Source of the DNA: an uncultured Faecalicatena sp.
GTDB lineage: Bacteria; Bacillota; Clostridia; Lachnospirales; Lachnospiraceae
Direction of reading: 5' to 3'
DNA: 64,000 bases
Assembly: GCA_902489075.1 (NCBI GenBank)
Contig: CABTYO010000007.1
Coordinates: forward strand, 17,432-81,431
In this document: positions 35,500-43,721 of the stretch, piece after piece
Layout of the letters: the number at the start of each line of letters is the position of its first letter
Position numbering within the stretch: the stretch's first letter is position 1
The notes under the pieces: model-generated
Database searches by the model: none
What the model was told of the DNA's origin: nothing
What the model saw: only the letters and a program-made list of their open reading frames with translations
Position numbers and translations under genes: made by a program

Positions 35500-35629
35500 T
35501 GCATACAGTTCTACAGGTAAGGGCTAATGAAACCATTTGCAGCATATCTATGAAAAGCTGGATGCAGGCTCCTTAGTTGAAGCGGTCACAAAGGCGATAC
35601 AGATGGGGTATATTGCCCCATTATATTAA
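35500..35629 (+). pseudogene. LuxR-type HTH regulator remnant
   Basis: From 35534 to the stop at 35627 a frame reads HLQHIYEKLDAGSLVEAVTK and ends AIQMGYIAPLY. This matches the C-terminal recognition helix region of LuxR/NarL regulators (VKxHLxxIyxKLgvxsRxeAv). Just upstream, from the ATG at 35500 in another frame, VLQVRANETI recalls the start of such an HTH. The middle of the HTH and the receiver domain are gone. A good ribosome site (GGGAGA) still precedes the ATG. Confidence 0.45.
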
Positions 35630-35707
35630 GAGAGGATTACGAATCACACAGTACGATGAAATATCCATTTTATTTATAAGATAAATTGTTAAAATTCGCT
35701 AAAAGCC

Positions 35708-35736
35708 TTTCCAGTTTGCGGAAATTCTAGTATGAT
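35708..35736 (+). promoter_or_regulatory. Candidate promoter of the diguanylate cyclase gene
   Basis: TATGAT at 35731-35736 has a weak -35-like TTTCCA 17 bp upstream. Downstream lies a palindrome ATGTGA-TTAT-TCACAT near 35752-35767, possibly an operator. Confidence 0.3.
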
Positions 35737-35805
35737 AGATAAAAGAGACTATGTGATTATTCACATATGTAATCGCATAGGTAAGGGAAAGGAAGCGCTC
35801 ATAAT

Positions 35806-37779
35806 ATGCAGAAGAAGATTATACCCGCTATCCTTACAGCTGCATTGATTATTTCAGGTTTTTTCGCATTATATTCAATCGGCAATGTACAGGGGAATGC
35901 CAGAGTTGTCAATTATACTGGTATTGTTCGTGGCGCCACTCAAAAACTGGTTAAAAAAGAATTGAACGGAGAAAAGGATGATGCACTGATTGGACGTCTG
36001 GACGGAATTATCAGGGAACTTCAGACAGGGCAGGGCACCAATGATCTGATATGCTTAAAGGATAAGACATTTCAGGATCAGATGGTGATTGTTCAGGAAA
36101 AGTGGGAAGAGATAAAGGATGAGATCCAAAGCGTCCGCCAGGGTGGAGGTCACGAACAGCTCTATCAGTTGAGCGAAGATTATTTTACGGAGACGGATAT
36201 CGCAGTGCATGACGCAGAGGAATATACAGAACGAAGAGTCCAGCACGCTAAGCTGGGACTGAGCCTCCTGACTGTGATCTGGCTGCTGATTGTTGGATTT
36301 GTCGGATTCTTTACATCTCGTATTACCAGGCGGCAGCATGAGCTGGAGCAGATTGAAGATGAAAACCGTAAGAAGAGCGAATATCTTTCAGTACTGGCCA
36401 AGCAGCTGCAGGCTCCGATGAATGAAATGTCAGAGCTTTTATATATTACCGATATCGATACATATGAACTGCTGTTTCTGAATGAAGCAGGACAGCGCTC
36501 TTTTCATATCACTAATTTCTACGGTCAGAAGTGTTATGAAGTGTTGCAGGGACGGGACAGCCCCTGTCCGTTCTGCAATAATGAGAACCTCAAAGAGGGA
36601 GAGAATATCAGCTGGGAATATACCAATCCTGTCACCTCGCGGCATTATCTGTTAAAAGACCGCAAGATCGTCTGGGATAACCGCAATGCGAGGATGGAGA
36701 TTGCCTTTGACCTGACGGAAAGCGAGAACAAGAAGCAGCAGCTGCAGTATCTGCTGGATGCAGAGCAGATGATTGTAGACTGTATCCATATTCTTTACAA
36801 AAAGCAGAACGTCGACCAGAATATATATGAGGTACTGGCCCTGCTGGGAAAATTTCTTTCCGCTGACTGGGCATTTTATATAAGCTTAGATCAAAATAAA
36901 ATGGTTCAAAAGCAGGAATGGCACAGAGATGGACTGGAGGCCCCGAAGATACAGTACCAGAATATCCCTCAGGAGATCACAGAACGATGGATCCGGTCAT
37001 TTGAGAAGCAAAAGTGTCTTATTATTGAAGACGTCGAATACCTGAAAGAAGAGGAGCCGGAAGAATACAGCATGCTGAAGCAATATGATATTCACTGTAT
37101 GATTGCTTCTTCGCTGGAGTATAATGGGGGAATCAGTGGTTTTATCGGATTGAACAATCCTCCTGCTGACAGGGTACAACATATTGTGTCATTTTTACAG
37201 ACACTCAGTTATTTCATTGACATGTCGATTCAGCAGGATATTGCTCAGAATCAGCTTGCACAGTTAAGCTATCACGATATGCTGACATCTTTCTATAACA
37301 GAAACCGGTATATGGAGGATGTGGAGAAGTTTACAAAGATGGATAAGAAGATCGGTGTCATCTATCTGGATATCAATGGTCTGAAAGATATCAATGATAC
37401 ATATGGACATGCATGCGGCGATGAAGTGATCACTGCGGCTGCCGGCTACATGAAAAAAGTATTTCCTGAGGATCATATCTACAGAATCGGCGGTGACGAG
37501 TTTGTAATCCTGTGCCTGCACATGGATGAAGAGAGCTTCTACGCTCATGTCAGACGTCTGAAAGACCTTGTTCAGGAAAATGAATATCTGAAAATCGCGC
37601 TTGGCTATCGCTGGTCCCGGCATTCCGGTGATATCCTGCATATGATCAAAGAAGCAGATGCAGATATGTATGAGGATAAGCGGATTTATTATCAGAATCA
37701 TTCCAAATCCCGGCGCTACCGCCACAACAGCGATGATGCGCCGACGGATGATATGCCGATGACAGAAGAGGATGTCTGA
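35806..37779 (+). CDS. Membrane diguanylate cyclase with PAS- and GAF-like domains
   Basis: The 657-residue protein has an N-terminal membrane helix (7-25), a ~115-residue helical external sensor, a second helix (~150-168), a PAS-like region (~205-305), a GAF-like region (~320-480) and a GGDEF domain. The catalytic loop is intact (RIGGDEFVIL, residues 562-566) and substrate-binding LDINGLKDINDTYGHACGDE is canonical. It makes cyclic di-GMP from GTP. The inhibitory RxxD site is FPED, so Arg is missing and product feedback is probably lost. The PAS part contains CPFCNNENL, a Cys pair that might bind metal or sense redox. No EAL domain or receptor is nearby. Confidence 0.9.
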   Translation: MQKKIIPAILTAALIISGFFALYSIGNVQGNARVVNYTGIVRGATQKLVKKELNGEKDDALIGRLDGIIRELQTGQGTNDLICLKDKTFQDQMVIVQEKWEEIKDEIQSVRQGGGHEQLYQLSEDYFTETDIAVHDAEEYTERRVQHAKLGLSLLTVIWLLIVGFVGFFTSRITRRQHELEQIEDENRKKSEYLSVLAKQLQAPMNEMSELLYITDIDTYELLFLNEAGQRSFHITNFYGQKCYEVLQGRDSPCPFCNNENLKEGENISWEYTNPVTSRHYLLKDRKIVWDNRNARMEIAFDLTESENKKQQLQYLLDAEQMIVDCIHILYKKQNVDQNIYEVLALLGKFLSADWAFYISLDQNKMVQKQEWHRDGLEAPKIQYQNIPQEITERWIRSFEKQKCLIIEDVEYLKEEEPEEYSMLKQYDIHCMIASSLEYNGGISGFIGLNNPPADRVQHIVSFLQTLSYFIDMSIQQDIAQNQLAQLSYHDMLTSFYNRNRYMEDVEKFTKMDKKIGVIYLDINGLKDINDTYGHACGDEVITAAAGYMKKVFPEDHIYRIGGDEFVILCLHMDEESFYAHVRRLKDLVQENEYLKIALGYRWSRHSGDILHMIKEADADMYEDKRIYYQNHSKSRRYRHNSDDAPTDDMPMTEEDV

Positions 37780-37828
37780 GAATATAGAGGTACATTCCGT
37801 AATACCATTCAGGCAAAAAATGAACCAT

Positions 37829-37856
37829 TTGGGCAGAGATTCCCATTCCTTATAAT
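37829..37856 (+). promoter_or_regulatory. Candidate promoter for the PH-like gene
   Basis: TTGGGC (37829-37834) and TATAAT (37851-37856) are 16 bp apart and 54 bp before the start of the next gene. Confidence 0.5.
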
Positions 37857-37909
37857 GCTTGATTTATAATCATCTATATCAAGACAGAAATGGGAGGAAG
37901 ACAGTACAA

Positions 37910-38365
37910 ATGGCAAGACGAACAAAAATATGGGAGATTATTAAAAATGCAGGCTATGAGCCGCTGGAAGATGAAATGATCATTGTATCCTATGCCCCGG
38001 AGAATCTAAGCGATGCGATTATAAGGTTTTTGGGATGCAGTAATCAGTTTTTTGTATTACAGATCTGCAGGGATACACTGGTTTTAGTACCTTTTAGTAA
38101 AATGACCATGGGTCTGAAGAAAGAAGTCGCTCTGGAGATTCCATTTACTACCATAAAAGAGATTCAAGTGGAAGAACATGGACTGAATTATACGATAATC
38201 ATTGAGACAGATCAGGATATCATCCGCTTCTCAACCCAGCAGAAGGAGCTGAGTGACTTCCGCACCGCAGGTTTACTGGGCGGGATGGGAGATCTGGAAA
38301 AGAACTGGCATAAGGAGAATCTGGATCATACGCTGCAGGCATTGAAAGAAATTAGACGTGATTGA
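37910..38365 (+). CDS. PH-like domain protein of unknown function
   Basis: The ATG at 37910 follows GGGAGG and gives 151 residues; an upstream TTG extension is not supported. The protein has no signal or membrane segment. Strand-rich residues ~45-115 (LVLVPFSK, IPFTTIKEIQVEE, YTIIIETDQDIIRFST) resemble a bacterial PH-like barrel of the kind found in proteins with unclear roles; a C-terminal helix follows (NWHKENLDHTLQALKEI). It lies upstream of proC with a 49-bp gap and may be co-transcribed. The domain call is a fold impression. Confidence 0.5.
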   Translation: MARRTKIWEIIKNAGYEPLEDEMIIVSYAPENLSDAIIRFLGCSNQFFVLQICRDTLVLVPFSKMTMGLKKEVALEIPFTTIKEIQVEEHGLNYTIIIETDQDIIRFSTQQKELSDFRTAGLLGGMGDLEKNWHKENLDHTLQALKEIRRD

Positions 38366-38414
38366 AAATCCGGAAAGGTTTATTTGAAATAAAATGAAAA
38401 GGAGTGACACCAAC

Positions 38415-39188
38415 ATGAAAATAGGATTCATTGGTTTTGGGAGTATGGCACAGGCGATTGTCAGCGGCTGGCGCATGAAAGGACAGGAGTTGGAAATTCG
38501 TGCCTGTGCAGGACATTATGAAAAGCTGAAGGAGAATGCCGAGAAAATGGGTGTCATTCCGTGTAAGGATGGCGGAGAGGTCGTTTTACACTCAGATATC
38601 ATTATACTGGCAGTCAAACCGGATCAGATGGAAGAGGCTGTGCAGCCGGTCAGGGAGTTATTAAATGAAAAAATCGTTGTTTCCATTGCAGCGGGTTACA
38701 CTTACGACAAGTTTGAACAGTTATGTCCAGAAGGAACGGCACATATTTCTACAATCCCGAATACACCAATTGGGGTAGCAGAAGGAATCTTAGTGACGGA
38801 AGAAGTCCATTCTTTAAATAAAGAGCAGTTTGAACAGTTCCAAAAGGCCTTTGAGTCTATCTCTAAGATTGTCCTGGTAGACACAGAACATGTCTCCATT
38901 GCAGGAACCATAGCCGGATGCGCACCAGCTTATACCGCAATGTATATTGAGGCACTGGCGGATGCCGGGGTAAAACACGGACTTAAGAGAGACACCGCAT
39001 ATGAACTGGCAGCGAAGATGGTTGTGGGGACAGGGGCTTTATACCTGTCAACGAAGAAACATCCGGGAGCTATGAAGGACGAAGTATGCTCACCGGGAGG
39101 AACTACAATCAGAGGGGTGGCATCTCTGGAAAAGAATGCGTTCCGTGGAATTGTAATCGAGGCAATTGATGAGGTGGAAGAAGCCTGA
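38415..39188 (+). CDS. proC: Pyrroline-5-carboxylate reductase
   Basis: The ATG at 38415 follows AAAGGAGTG; an in-frame ATG at 38394 overlaps that site and is rejected. The 257-residue protein has the N-terminal NAD(P) motif GFIGFGSMAQAIVSG, AVKPDQME, the central GCAPAYTAMYIEALADAGVK, and the family signature HPGAMKDEVCSPGGTTI. It makes the last step of proline synthesis, reducing 1-pyrroline-5-carboxylate with NAD(P)H. No proA or proB is nearby. Length is usual for the family. Confidence 0.93.
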   Translation: MKIGFIGFGSMAQAIVSGWRMKGQELEIRACAGHYEKLKENAEKMGVIPCKDGGEVVLHSDIIILAVKPDQMEEAVQPVRELLNEKIVVSIAAGYTYDKFEQLCPEGTAHISTIPNTPIGVAEGILVTEEVHSLNKEQFEQFQKAFESISKIVLVDTEHVSIAGTIAGCAPAYTAMYIEALADAGVKHGLKRDTAYELAAKMVVGTGALYLSTKKHPGAMKDEVCSPGGTTIRGVASLEKNAFRGIVIEAIDEVEEA

Positions 39189-39201
39189 GAAAAGTAAAAT
39201 T

Positions 39202-39231
39202 AAGCAGTGTTTCTGGGATGAAACACTGCTT
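39202..39231 (+). terminator. Hairpin after proC
   Basis: AAGCAGTGTTTC (39202-39213) and GAAACACTGCTT (39220-39231) form a perfect 12-bp stem 13 bp after the proC stop. The following sequence has only a short delayed T-run, so it may be a weak terminator. Confidence 0.65.
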
Positions 39232-39290
39232 AAAGCTCGTTTAATCTAAGTATCAATATTCACAACCAAAGTCGAAAGGAGAGACACAGT

Positions 39291-39485
39291 ATGAAAAGAA
39301 GTTATCAGGTTTTGATCAGTATCATTGCAATTGTATCCAGTATTCTATCCGCAAGTATTGGTTTTGGGTTTGTTGGAGGGAGCAGTCAATCATTTCTTGT
39401 CAGGTTTCTCTGTGATTTTGCATTTATAATTACACCAATCAGTACGATCTGGCTGGTGATCGCATTGATCAGAAAAGGAAAATAA
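39291..39485 (+). CDS. Small membrane protein, two helices
   Basis: The 64-residue protein has GAAAGGAG upstream and two hydrophobic helices (about 6-28 and 38-58), a positive N-terminus and ends IRKGK. I recognise no family. It sits 16 bp before the response regulator and is likely part of that operon. It might modulate the kinase or transporter, as small membrane proteins in peptide-resistance operons do, but this is speculation. Confidence 0.6.
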   Translation: MKRSYQVLISIIAIVSSILSASIGFGFVGGSSQSFLVRFLCDFAFIITPISTIWLVIALIRKGK

Positions 39486-39501
39486 AACAGGAGCAGCATA
39501 T

Positions 39502-40197
39502 ATGAAAATTTTATTAGTAGAGGATGATCCTGAGATCAGGGGAATGCTTAAGGACTATTTGACATGTGAGAATTTTGAGGTGGTATGTGCGGCAGATGGC
39601 GAGGAAGCGTGTGAAAAATTTGCAGACAATATATTCAGCATTGTCCTTCTGGACCTAATGATCCCTAAAATCAGCGGAATGGATGTGATGCAGCATATTC
39701 GCCGAATCAGTACCGTTCCCATTATTATCATATCAGCGAAAGATACGGAACTGGATAAAACACTGGGATTAGGGCTGGGGGCGGATGACTATATTACGAA
39801 GCCGTTTTCCGTTACCGAGGTACTGGCGCGGATTAAGGCAAATATCCGGAGAAGCACCCAGTATGCAGTACCTGCTCAGCCGGAGGAACCCAAGCTGCTG
39901 ACAATGGGAGAACTTGTGATGAATCTGTCCGATTATACAGTTAGTAAGGCAGGAGTAAAGCTGGATCTGACGGCAAAGGAATTCGATATCCTGAAACTCC
40001 TTATGAAGAATCCGAAAAAGGTCTACACCAAAGCTCAGTTATATTCCCAGATCTGGAAGGATGCCTATATGGGAGATGAGAATGCAGTCAATGTGCATAT
40101 CAGCAGACTCCGCAACAAGATTGAAGAGAACCCCCGTGAACCCAGGTTTATCATTACTGTGTGGGGAATTGGGTATAAGTTAGGAGAAGTCTCATGA
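39502..40197 (+). CDS. OmpR-family response regulator of the Lan-like module
   Basis: The 231 residues form a receiver (ILLVEDDPEIRG, IVLLDLMIPKISGMD, IISAKD, Lys in ITKPFSVTE) and a winged helix (LDLTAKEFDILKLLMKNPKKV, AVNVHISRLRNKIE, GIGYKLG). It resembles LanR/BcrR-type regulators next to bacteriocin immunity transporters. AGGAG precedes the ATG and the stop overlaps the kinase start by 4 bases. Confidence 0.92.
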   Translation: MKILLVEDDPEIRGMLKDYLTCENFEVVCAADGEEACEKFADNIFSIVLLDLMIPKISGMDVMQHIRRISTVPIIIISAKDTELDKTLGLGLGADDYITKPFSVTEVLARIKANIRRSTQYAVPAQPEEPKLLTMGELVMNLSDYTVSKAGVKLDLTAKEFDILKLLMKNPKKVYTKAQLYSQIWKDAYMGDENAVNVHISRLRNKIEENPREPRFIITVWGIGYKLGEVS

Positions 40198-41135
40198 GTG
40201 ATTCCACAATCATATTTCTGCTGTCGGTGGCGCTCGCGGTTCTGACCGTTGTGATTATTTATCAGCAGTATATGTACCGGACAGGGATTCAGGCAGAATT
40301 AAGAGCAGTCAGTAAGAAACTGGAAGAAATAGTGGATGCCGGCAGTGATGAGAAAGTCATGGCTTTTACGGATCATCCGGCTCTGAAAGAACTGCTGGCA
40401 CAGATCAACCGTCTGCTTATGGAATGCCAGAAGACAAAAGCCAGTTATCGGCGCTCGGAAGTGTCTTCCAAGAAGATGCTCTCGAATGTTTCCCATGATA
40501 TTAAGACTCCGATGACGGTCATTCTGGGGTATTTGGAAATCATCCGCCTGAATGGGGACCCGGACCATGTGATGCTTAAAAAGGTGGAGGCAAAGGCCCA
40601 GCGGGTGATGGAACTGATCAATCAGTTCTTCACACTGGCAAAGCTGGAGGCGGGTGATACGGACATCGAACTCAGCAGAATGAACATGAATGAAGCCTGC
40701 CGGGAAAATATCCTGGACTTTTATGAACTTCTGACACAGAAGGAATTTCAGATTGAGATCGGGATTCCAGAGGAAAACCTCTATGCACAGGCTGACCCGG
40801 ATGCGCTCCAGAGAATCCTGTTTAATCTGATTTCCAATGCAATACGTTACGGAGCGGACGGAAAATATCTGGGGCTGACACTGCGCTGTGATGATGAATT
40901 TGTATATATCGATGTGGCCGATAAAGGAAAGGGGATTGAAAAGGCGTACGCAGACACTGTTTTTGAACGGTTGTACACCATGGAGGATTCCCGAAACAGA
41001 GACATGCAGGGAAATGGTCTGGGGCTGACCATCGCGAAAAACCTAGCACAGCAGATGGGCGGTGATGTGACACTGGTAAGTGAACCTTTCGTAGAAACCG
41101 TATTTACTGTGAAATTAAAGAGAATTACCTATTAA
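40194..41135 (+). CDS. Sensor histidine kinase of the Lan-like module
   Basis: The 313-residue kinase has only one obvious membrane helix (4-24) and no extracellular domain, followed by a helical linker. The H-box NVSHDIKTPMTVILGYLEII holds His101; the ATPase boxes are NLISNAIRYGADG, DVADKGKGIEK and NGLGLTIAKNLA. Such small kinases usually sense through the partner transporter. It is coupled to its regulator and lies 101 bp before the ABC genes. Confidence 0.9.
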   Translation: MSDSTIIFLLSVALAVLTVVIIYQQYMYRTGIQAELRAVSKKLEEIVDAGSDEKVMAFTDHPALKELLAQINRLLMECQKTKASYRRSEVSSKKMLSNVSHDIKTPMTVILGYLEIIRLNGDPDHVMLKKVEAKAQRVMELINQFFTLAKLEAGDTDIELSRMNMNEACRENILDFYELLTQKEFQIEIGIPEENLYAQADPDALQRILFNLISNAIRYGADGKYLGLTLRCDDEFVYIDVADKGKGIEKAYADTVFERLYTMEDSRNRDMQGNGLGLTIAKNLAQQMGGDVTLVSEPFVETVFTVKLKRITY

Positions 41136-41236
41136 CATTTCTCATCCTTTTCCGAAGAAAGAAATTCGTAAGATTTATTCAAGAGTTTTGAAAACCTATA
41201 CGGATATAATAACAGGTAAGAAAGGGGGCACAACAC

Positions 41237-42148
41237 ATGCCATACATGATACAGACAAACGATCTTACCAAAATAATAGGAGAAAAGGAACTGGTCTCCA
41301 ATGTCAATATCCATATTCCAAAAGGAAAGGTTTACGGATTCCTTGGACCCAACGGTGCCGGAAAAACGACAGTGATGAAGATGATCACGAACCTGTGGAA
41401 ACCGACCACGGGGACCATCGAACTTTTCGGGGAAACATTAACTCCGAAATCTTACGATGTTTTAAAGAGAATGGGGAGCATCATTGAGTTTCCAATCTTT
41501 TATGAACATATGACAGGAAAAGAAAACCTACAGCTTCACTGTGAGTACATGGGCTATTATGACAAGAACAGCATTCAGGAGGCCCTGAAAATGCTGGACC
41601 TGACAGGCGCAGCAGAAAAATCAGTAAAAAGTTATTCTCTGGGAATGAAGCAGCGCCTTGGAATTGCGAGAGCGATCATTGGCCGGCCTGAGCTTCTGAT
41701 TCTGGATGAGCCGACCAACGGTCTTGATCCTGCCGGTATGAAGCAGATCCGTGACCTGTTGAAAATGCTCAGCACAGAATATGGGATTACCGTAATGATT
41801 TCCAGCCATCTCCTTTCGGAGATCGAAAGCGCAGCCGACATGGTGGGGATCATCCATCATGGCAGACTATTGGAAGAAATCAGCATGAAGGATATCCAGG
41901 AGATGAACCTGAATTATATTGAACTGACCGTGACGGATACCAGAAGAGCAGCTTTTATACTGACTGAAAAGCTGGAACTTACCAACTTCAAAATCATGGA
42001 AGAGGGAAAAATCCGCATCTATGATCAGAAAGCAACGACTCAGGAGATCACCAAAATGCTGACGCTTAATGATGTCGAGATCTCTGCCATCAGTAAAAAG
42101 ACGGAATCCCTGGAAGACTATTTTCTGAAAATAACGGCGGAGGTGTAG
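41237..42148 (+). CDS. ABC transporter ATPase, bacitracin/lantibiotic immunity type
   Basis: The 303 residues include Walker A FLGPNGAGKTTVMK, Q-loop-like SIIEFPIFYEHMTG, signature YSLGMKQRLGIARAI, Walker B LLILDEPTNGLDPAGM and SSHLLSEIE. The early EFPIFYEHMTGKENL and the long C-terminal tail are typical of BcrA and LanF. It drives export of a membrane-active peptide away from the cell. AAAGGGGG precedes the ATG. It is 4 bp before its permease. Confidence 0.9.
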   Translation: MPYMIQTNDLTKIIGEKELVSNVNIHIPKGKVYGFLGPNGAGKTTVMKMITNLWKPTTGTIELFGETLTPKSYDVLKRMGSIIEFPIFYEHMTGKENLQLHCEYMGYYDKNSIQEALKMLDLTGAAEKSVKSYSLGMKQRLGIARAIIGRPELLILDEPTNGLDPAGMKQIRDLLKMLSTEYGITVMISSHLLSEIESAADMVGIIHHGRLLEEISMKDIQEMNLNYIELTVTDTRRAAFILTEKLELTNFKIMEEGKIRIYDQKATTQEITKMLTLNDVEISAISKKTESLEDYFLKITAEV

Positions 42149-42152
42149 TAAT

Positions 42153-42839
42153 ATGCTCAAATTAATGAAACTGGAATGGAAGAAGAACAGACTTGGAAAA
42201 GAAATCCGCATCGCTGTAATCACATCGGCTGTGCTTTTATTCTTTATTATGGCAATGACCGGAGAGCTGGAAGCTTCCGAAACGATTGAATCGTATGGAA
42301 AGAGTATGGTCAATACCGCAGTGGAACTGTTCACACATATGACCTACATTATATTTACAGGAGTCATGCTGGCTTCCTGGGTAGTGAATTCTTATGAAAA
42401 CAAGACGATTCACCTCATGTTTTCATATCCGATTGACCGAAGGAAGATCCTGCTTTCTAAATTTTTGTCGGTCTGGACCTTTAACTTTATAGCAATTATT
42501 CTGACGAAGATTCTGATCTATGCAGTTTTGCTGCTGACCAGTTCATATACGCGGATCTCGACAGAAAGTATTAAAATCGGGGAACTGTCTTTCTGGCTGA
42601 ATATCATTCTGAGTTCGGCGGCGATGGTAAGCATCAGCTTTATCTCACTACTGGTGGGGATGAAAATGAAATCCTCCAGGGCGGCAATCGTTGCAGCAGT
42701 GATCGTAGCTGTCCTGACACAGGGAAGCATCGGGGATTATACCCTGAGTAAAAGCGTCACCTTTTATGTCATTCTGTTGACACTGGCTGCGGTATCCGTC
42801 TATCTGTCCGTGTATAACGTGGAGATAAAAGATGTATAA
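42153..42839 (+). CDS. ABC-2 type permease, lantibiotic-immunity-like
   Basis: The 228-residue protein has about six membrane helices. The first cytoplasmic segment (KLEWKKNRLGKEIR) and the NSYENKTIHLMFSYPIDRRK loop are typical of Lan/BcrB-like permeases. Only one permease gene is present, unlike LanE plus LanG pairs, so it may act as a homodimer. The ribosome site GGAGG lies inside the ATPase end, showing translational coupling. Confidence 0.85.
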   Translation: MLKLMKLEWKKNRLGKEIRIAVITSAVLLFFIMAMTGELEASETIESYGKSMVNTAVELFTHMTYIIFTGVMLASWVVNSYENKTIHLMFSYPIDRRKILLSKFLSVWTFNFIAIILTKILIYAVLLLTSSYTRISTESIKIGELSFWLNIILSSAAMVSISFISLLVGMKMKSSRAAIVAAVIVAVLTQGSIGDYTLSKSVTFYVILLTLAAVSVYLSVYNVEIKDV

Positions 42840-42911
42840 AATTTTATTTTAATTTTAAAGGCAAGTGTGTTATGATAGTCTATATTAAATTTACATTGGA
42901 GAAGACAGACT

Positions 42912-43628
42912 ATGAAAAAAGCACTTTTAACATTAATGCTGGCGGCAGTACTATGCATCCCCGGATGCAGTGGGGACAAAAAGCCCAGTGCTTCCACCAC
43001 AAAAGAAGTAGATCAATTTGCAAATGATATGAAAGAAAAGGCTGGAAATGGCATTATATCACCCAGTGAGTCCGTAACGAAGGCAATTTCAAAGAAGTGG
43101 AATGTGATAGAGAATGACGATGTCTATGTACTGGAAACAGACGGGACAGGAAGTAAAAATGGAGAGGACTTTACCTTTGAATGCGGTTTTGATGAAGATA
43201 ACCATATTACATTACGCATCAAGCTGGATCAGGATAAGGAAGAGCTTTACGCCATAACAACCGATACAACCGGCTATGGCATTAATCTGGCCTCCTTGAA
43301 CGGTGGGAAAGACATCTCCCTTCTTCCGGCTGATCTGGAATTCCTGGATATGTCAGATGAACGTGCTGCAGCGATCCTTGGAGAATGGGCTGACGAAAGC
43401 GGTAATAAATATCTTTTCGAAAAAGATTTTAAAATGGAGATCAAAGGGTCTGACGAGAATACAAAAGGAACCTACAGTGTGGTAACGAACGCAGAGGGAA
43501 AGACGCTGTTGAATCTTGTTGTATCGGGCGGGACCCTGGAATTTGAGTTTACACTGAATGATGGAAATGGGGAGATGGAGCTTAAAAGCCCCGGAACCGA
43601 TACGGTGCATCACTGGACGAAACAGTAG
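42912..43628 (+). CDS. Lipoprotein with a C-terminal lipocalin-like domain
   Basis: The 238-residue protein starts with a lipoprotein signal (LLTLMLAAVLCIPGC, lipidated Cys19). A mixed region (~40-145) is followed by a beta-rich C-terminus (~150-238) with AILGEWADESGNKYLFE and TYSVVTNAEGKTLLNL, resembling lipocalin-like DUF domains in Firmicute lipoproteins. It may bind a ligand at the outer membrane face. It follows the Lan-like permease by 72 bp and may be its peptide-binding (LanI-like) partner; this is a guess from place. Confidence 0.7.
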   Translation: MKKALLTLMLAAVLCIPGCSGDKKPSASTTKEVDQFANDMKEKAGNGIISPSESVTKAISKKWNVIENDDVYVLETDGTGSKNGEDFTFECGFDEDNHITLRIKLDQDKEELYAITTDTTGYGINLASLNGGKDISLLPADLEFLDMSDERAAAILGEWADESGNKYLFEKDFKMEIKGSDENTKGTYSVVTNAEGKTLLNLVVSGGTLEFEFTLNDGNGEMELKSPGTDTVHHWTKQ

Positions 43629-43685
43629 AAGCGGTAATTTTGCAGAGTACTGCTATTGGACTTAGATGTCCTTTGAGGCAGAAAA

Positions 43686-43715
43686 GAAATCCCAGGGGGA
43701 AGCTCCTGGGATTTC
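43686..43715. terminator. Convergent bidirectional terminator
   Basis: GAAATCCCAGG (43686-43696) and CCTGGGATTTC (43705-43715) form a perfect 11-bp stem. It separates the plus-strand lipoprotein from the minus-strand kinase. Read on the minus strand, TTTCTTTTC follows, giving a good T-tract. Confidence 0.82.
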
Positions 43716-43721
43716 CTGACT

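Noticed and set aside
35750..35805. A cyclic di-GMP riboswitch before the diguanylate cyclase
   Set aside because: The short palindrome near 35752 lacks the conserved GEMM tetraloop/receptor sequences and is too short.
39202..39231. CRISPR-like or repeated palindromes among the many hairpins
   Set aside because: The hairpins differ in sequence and are single copies at gene ends; there is no array of equal repeats with spacers.
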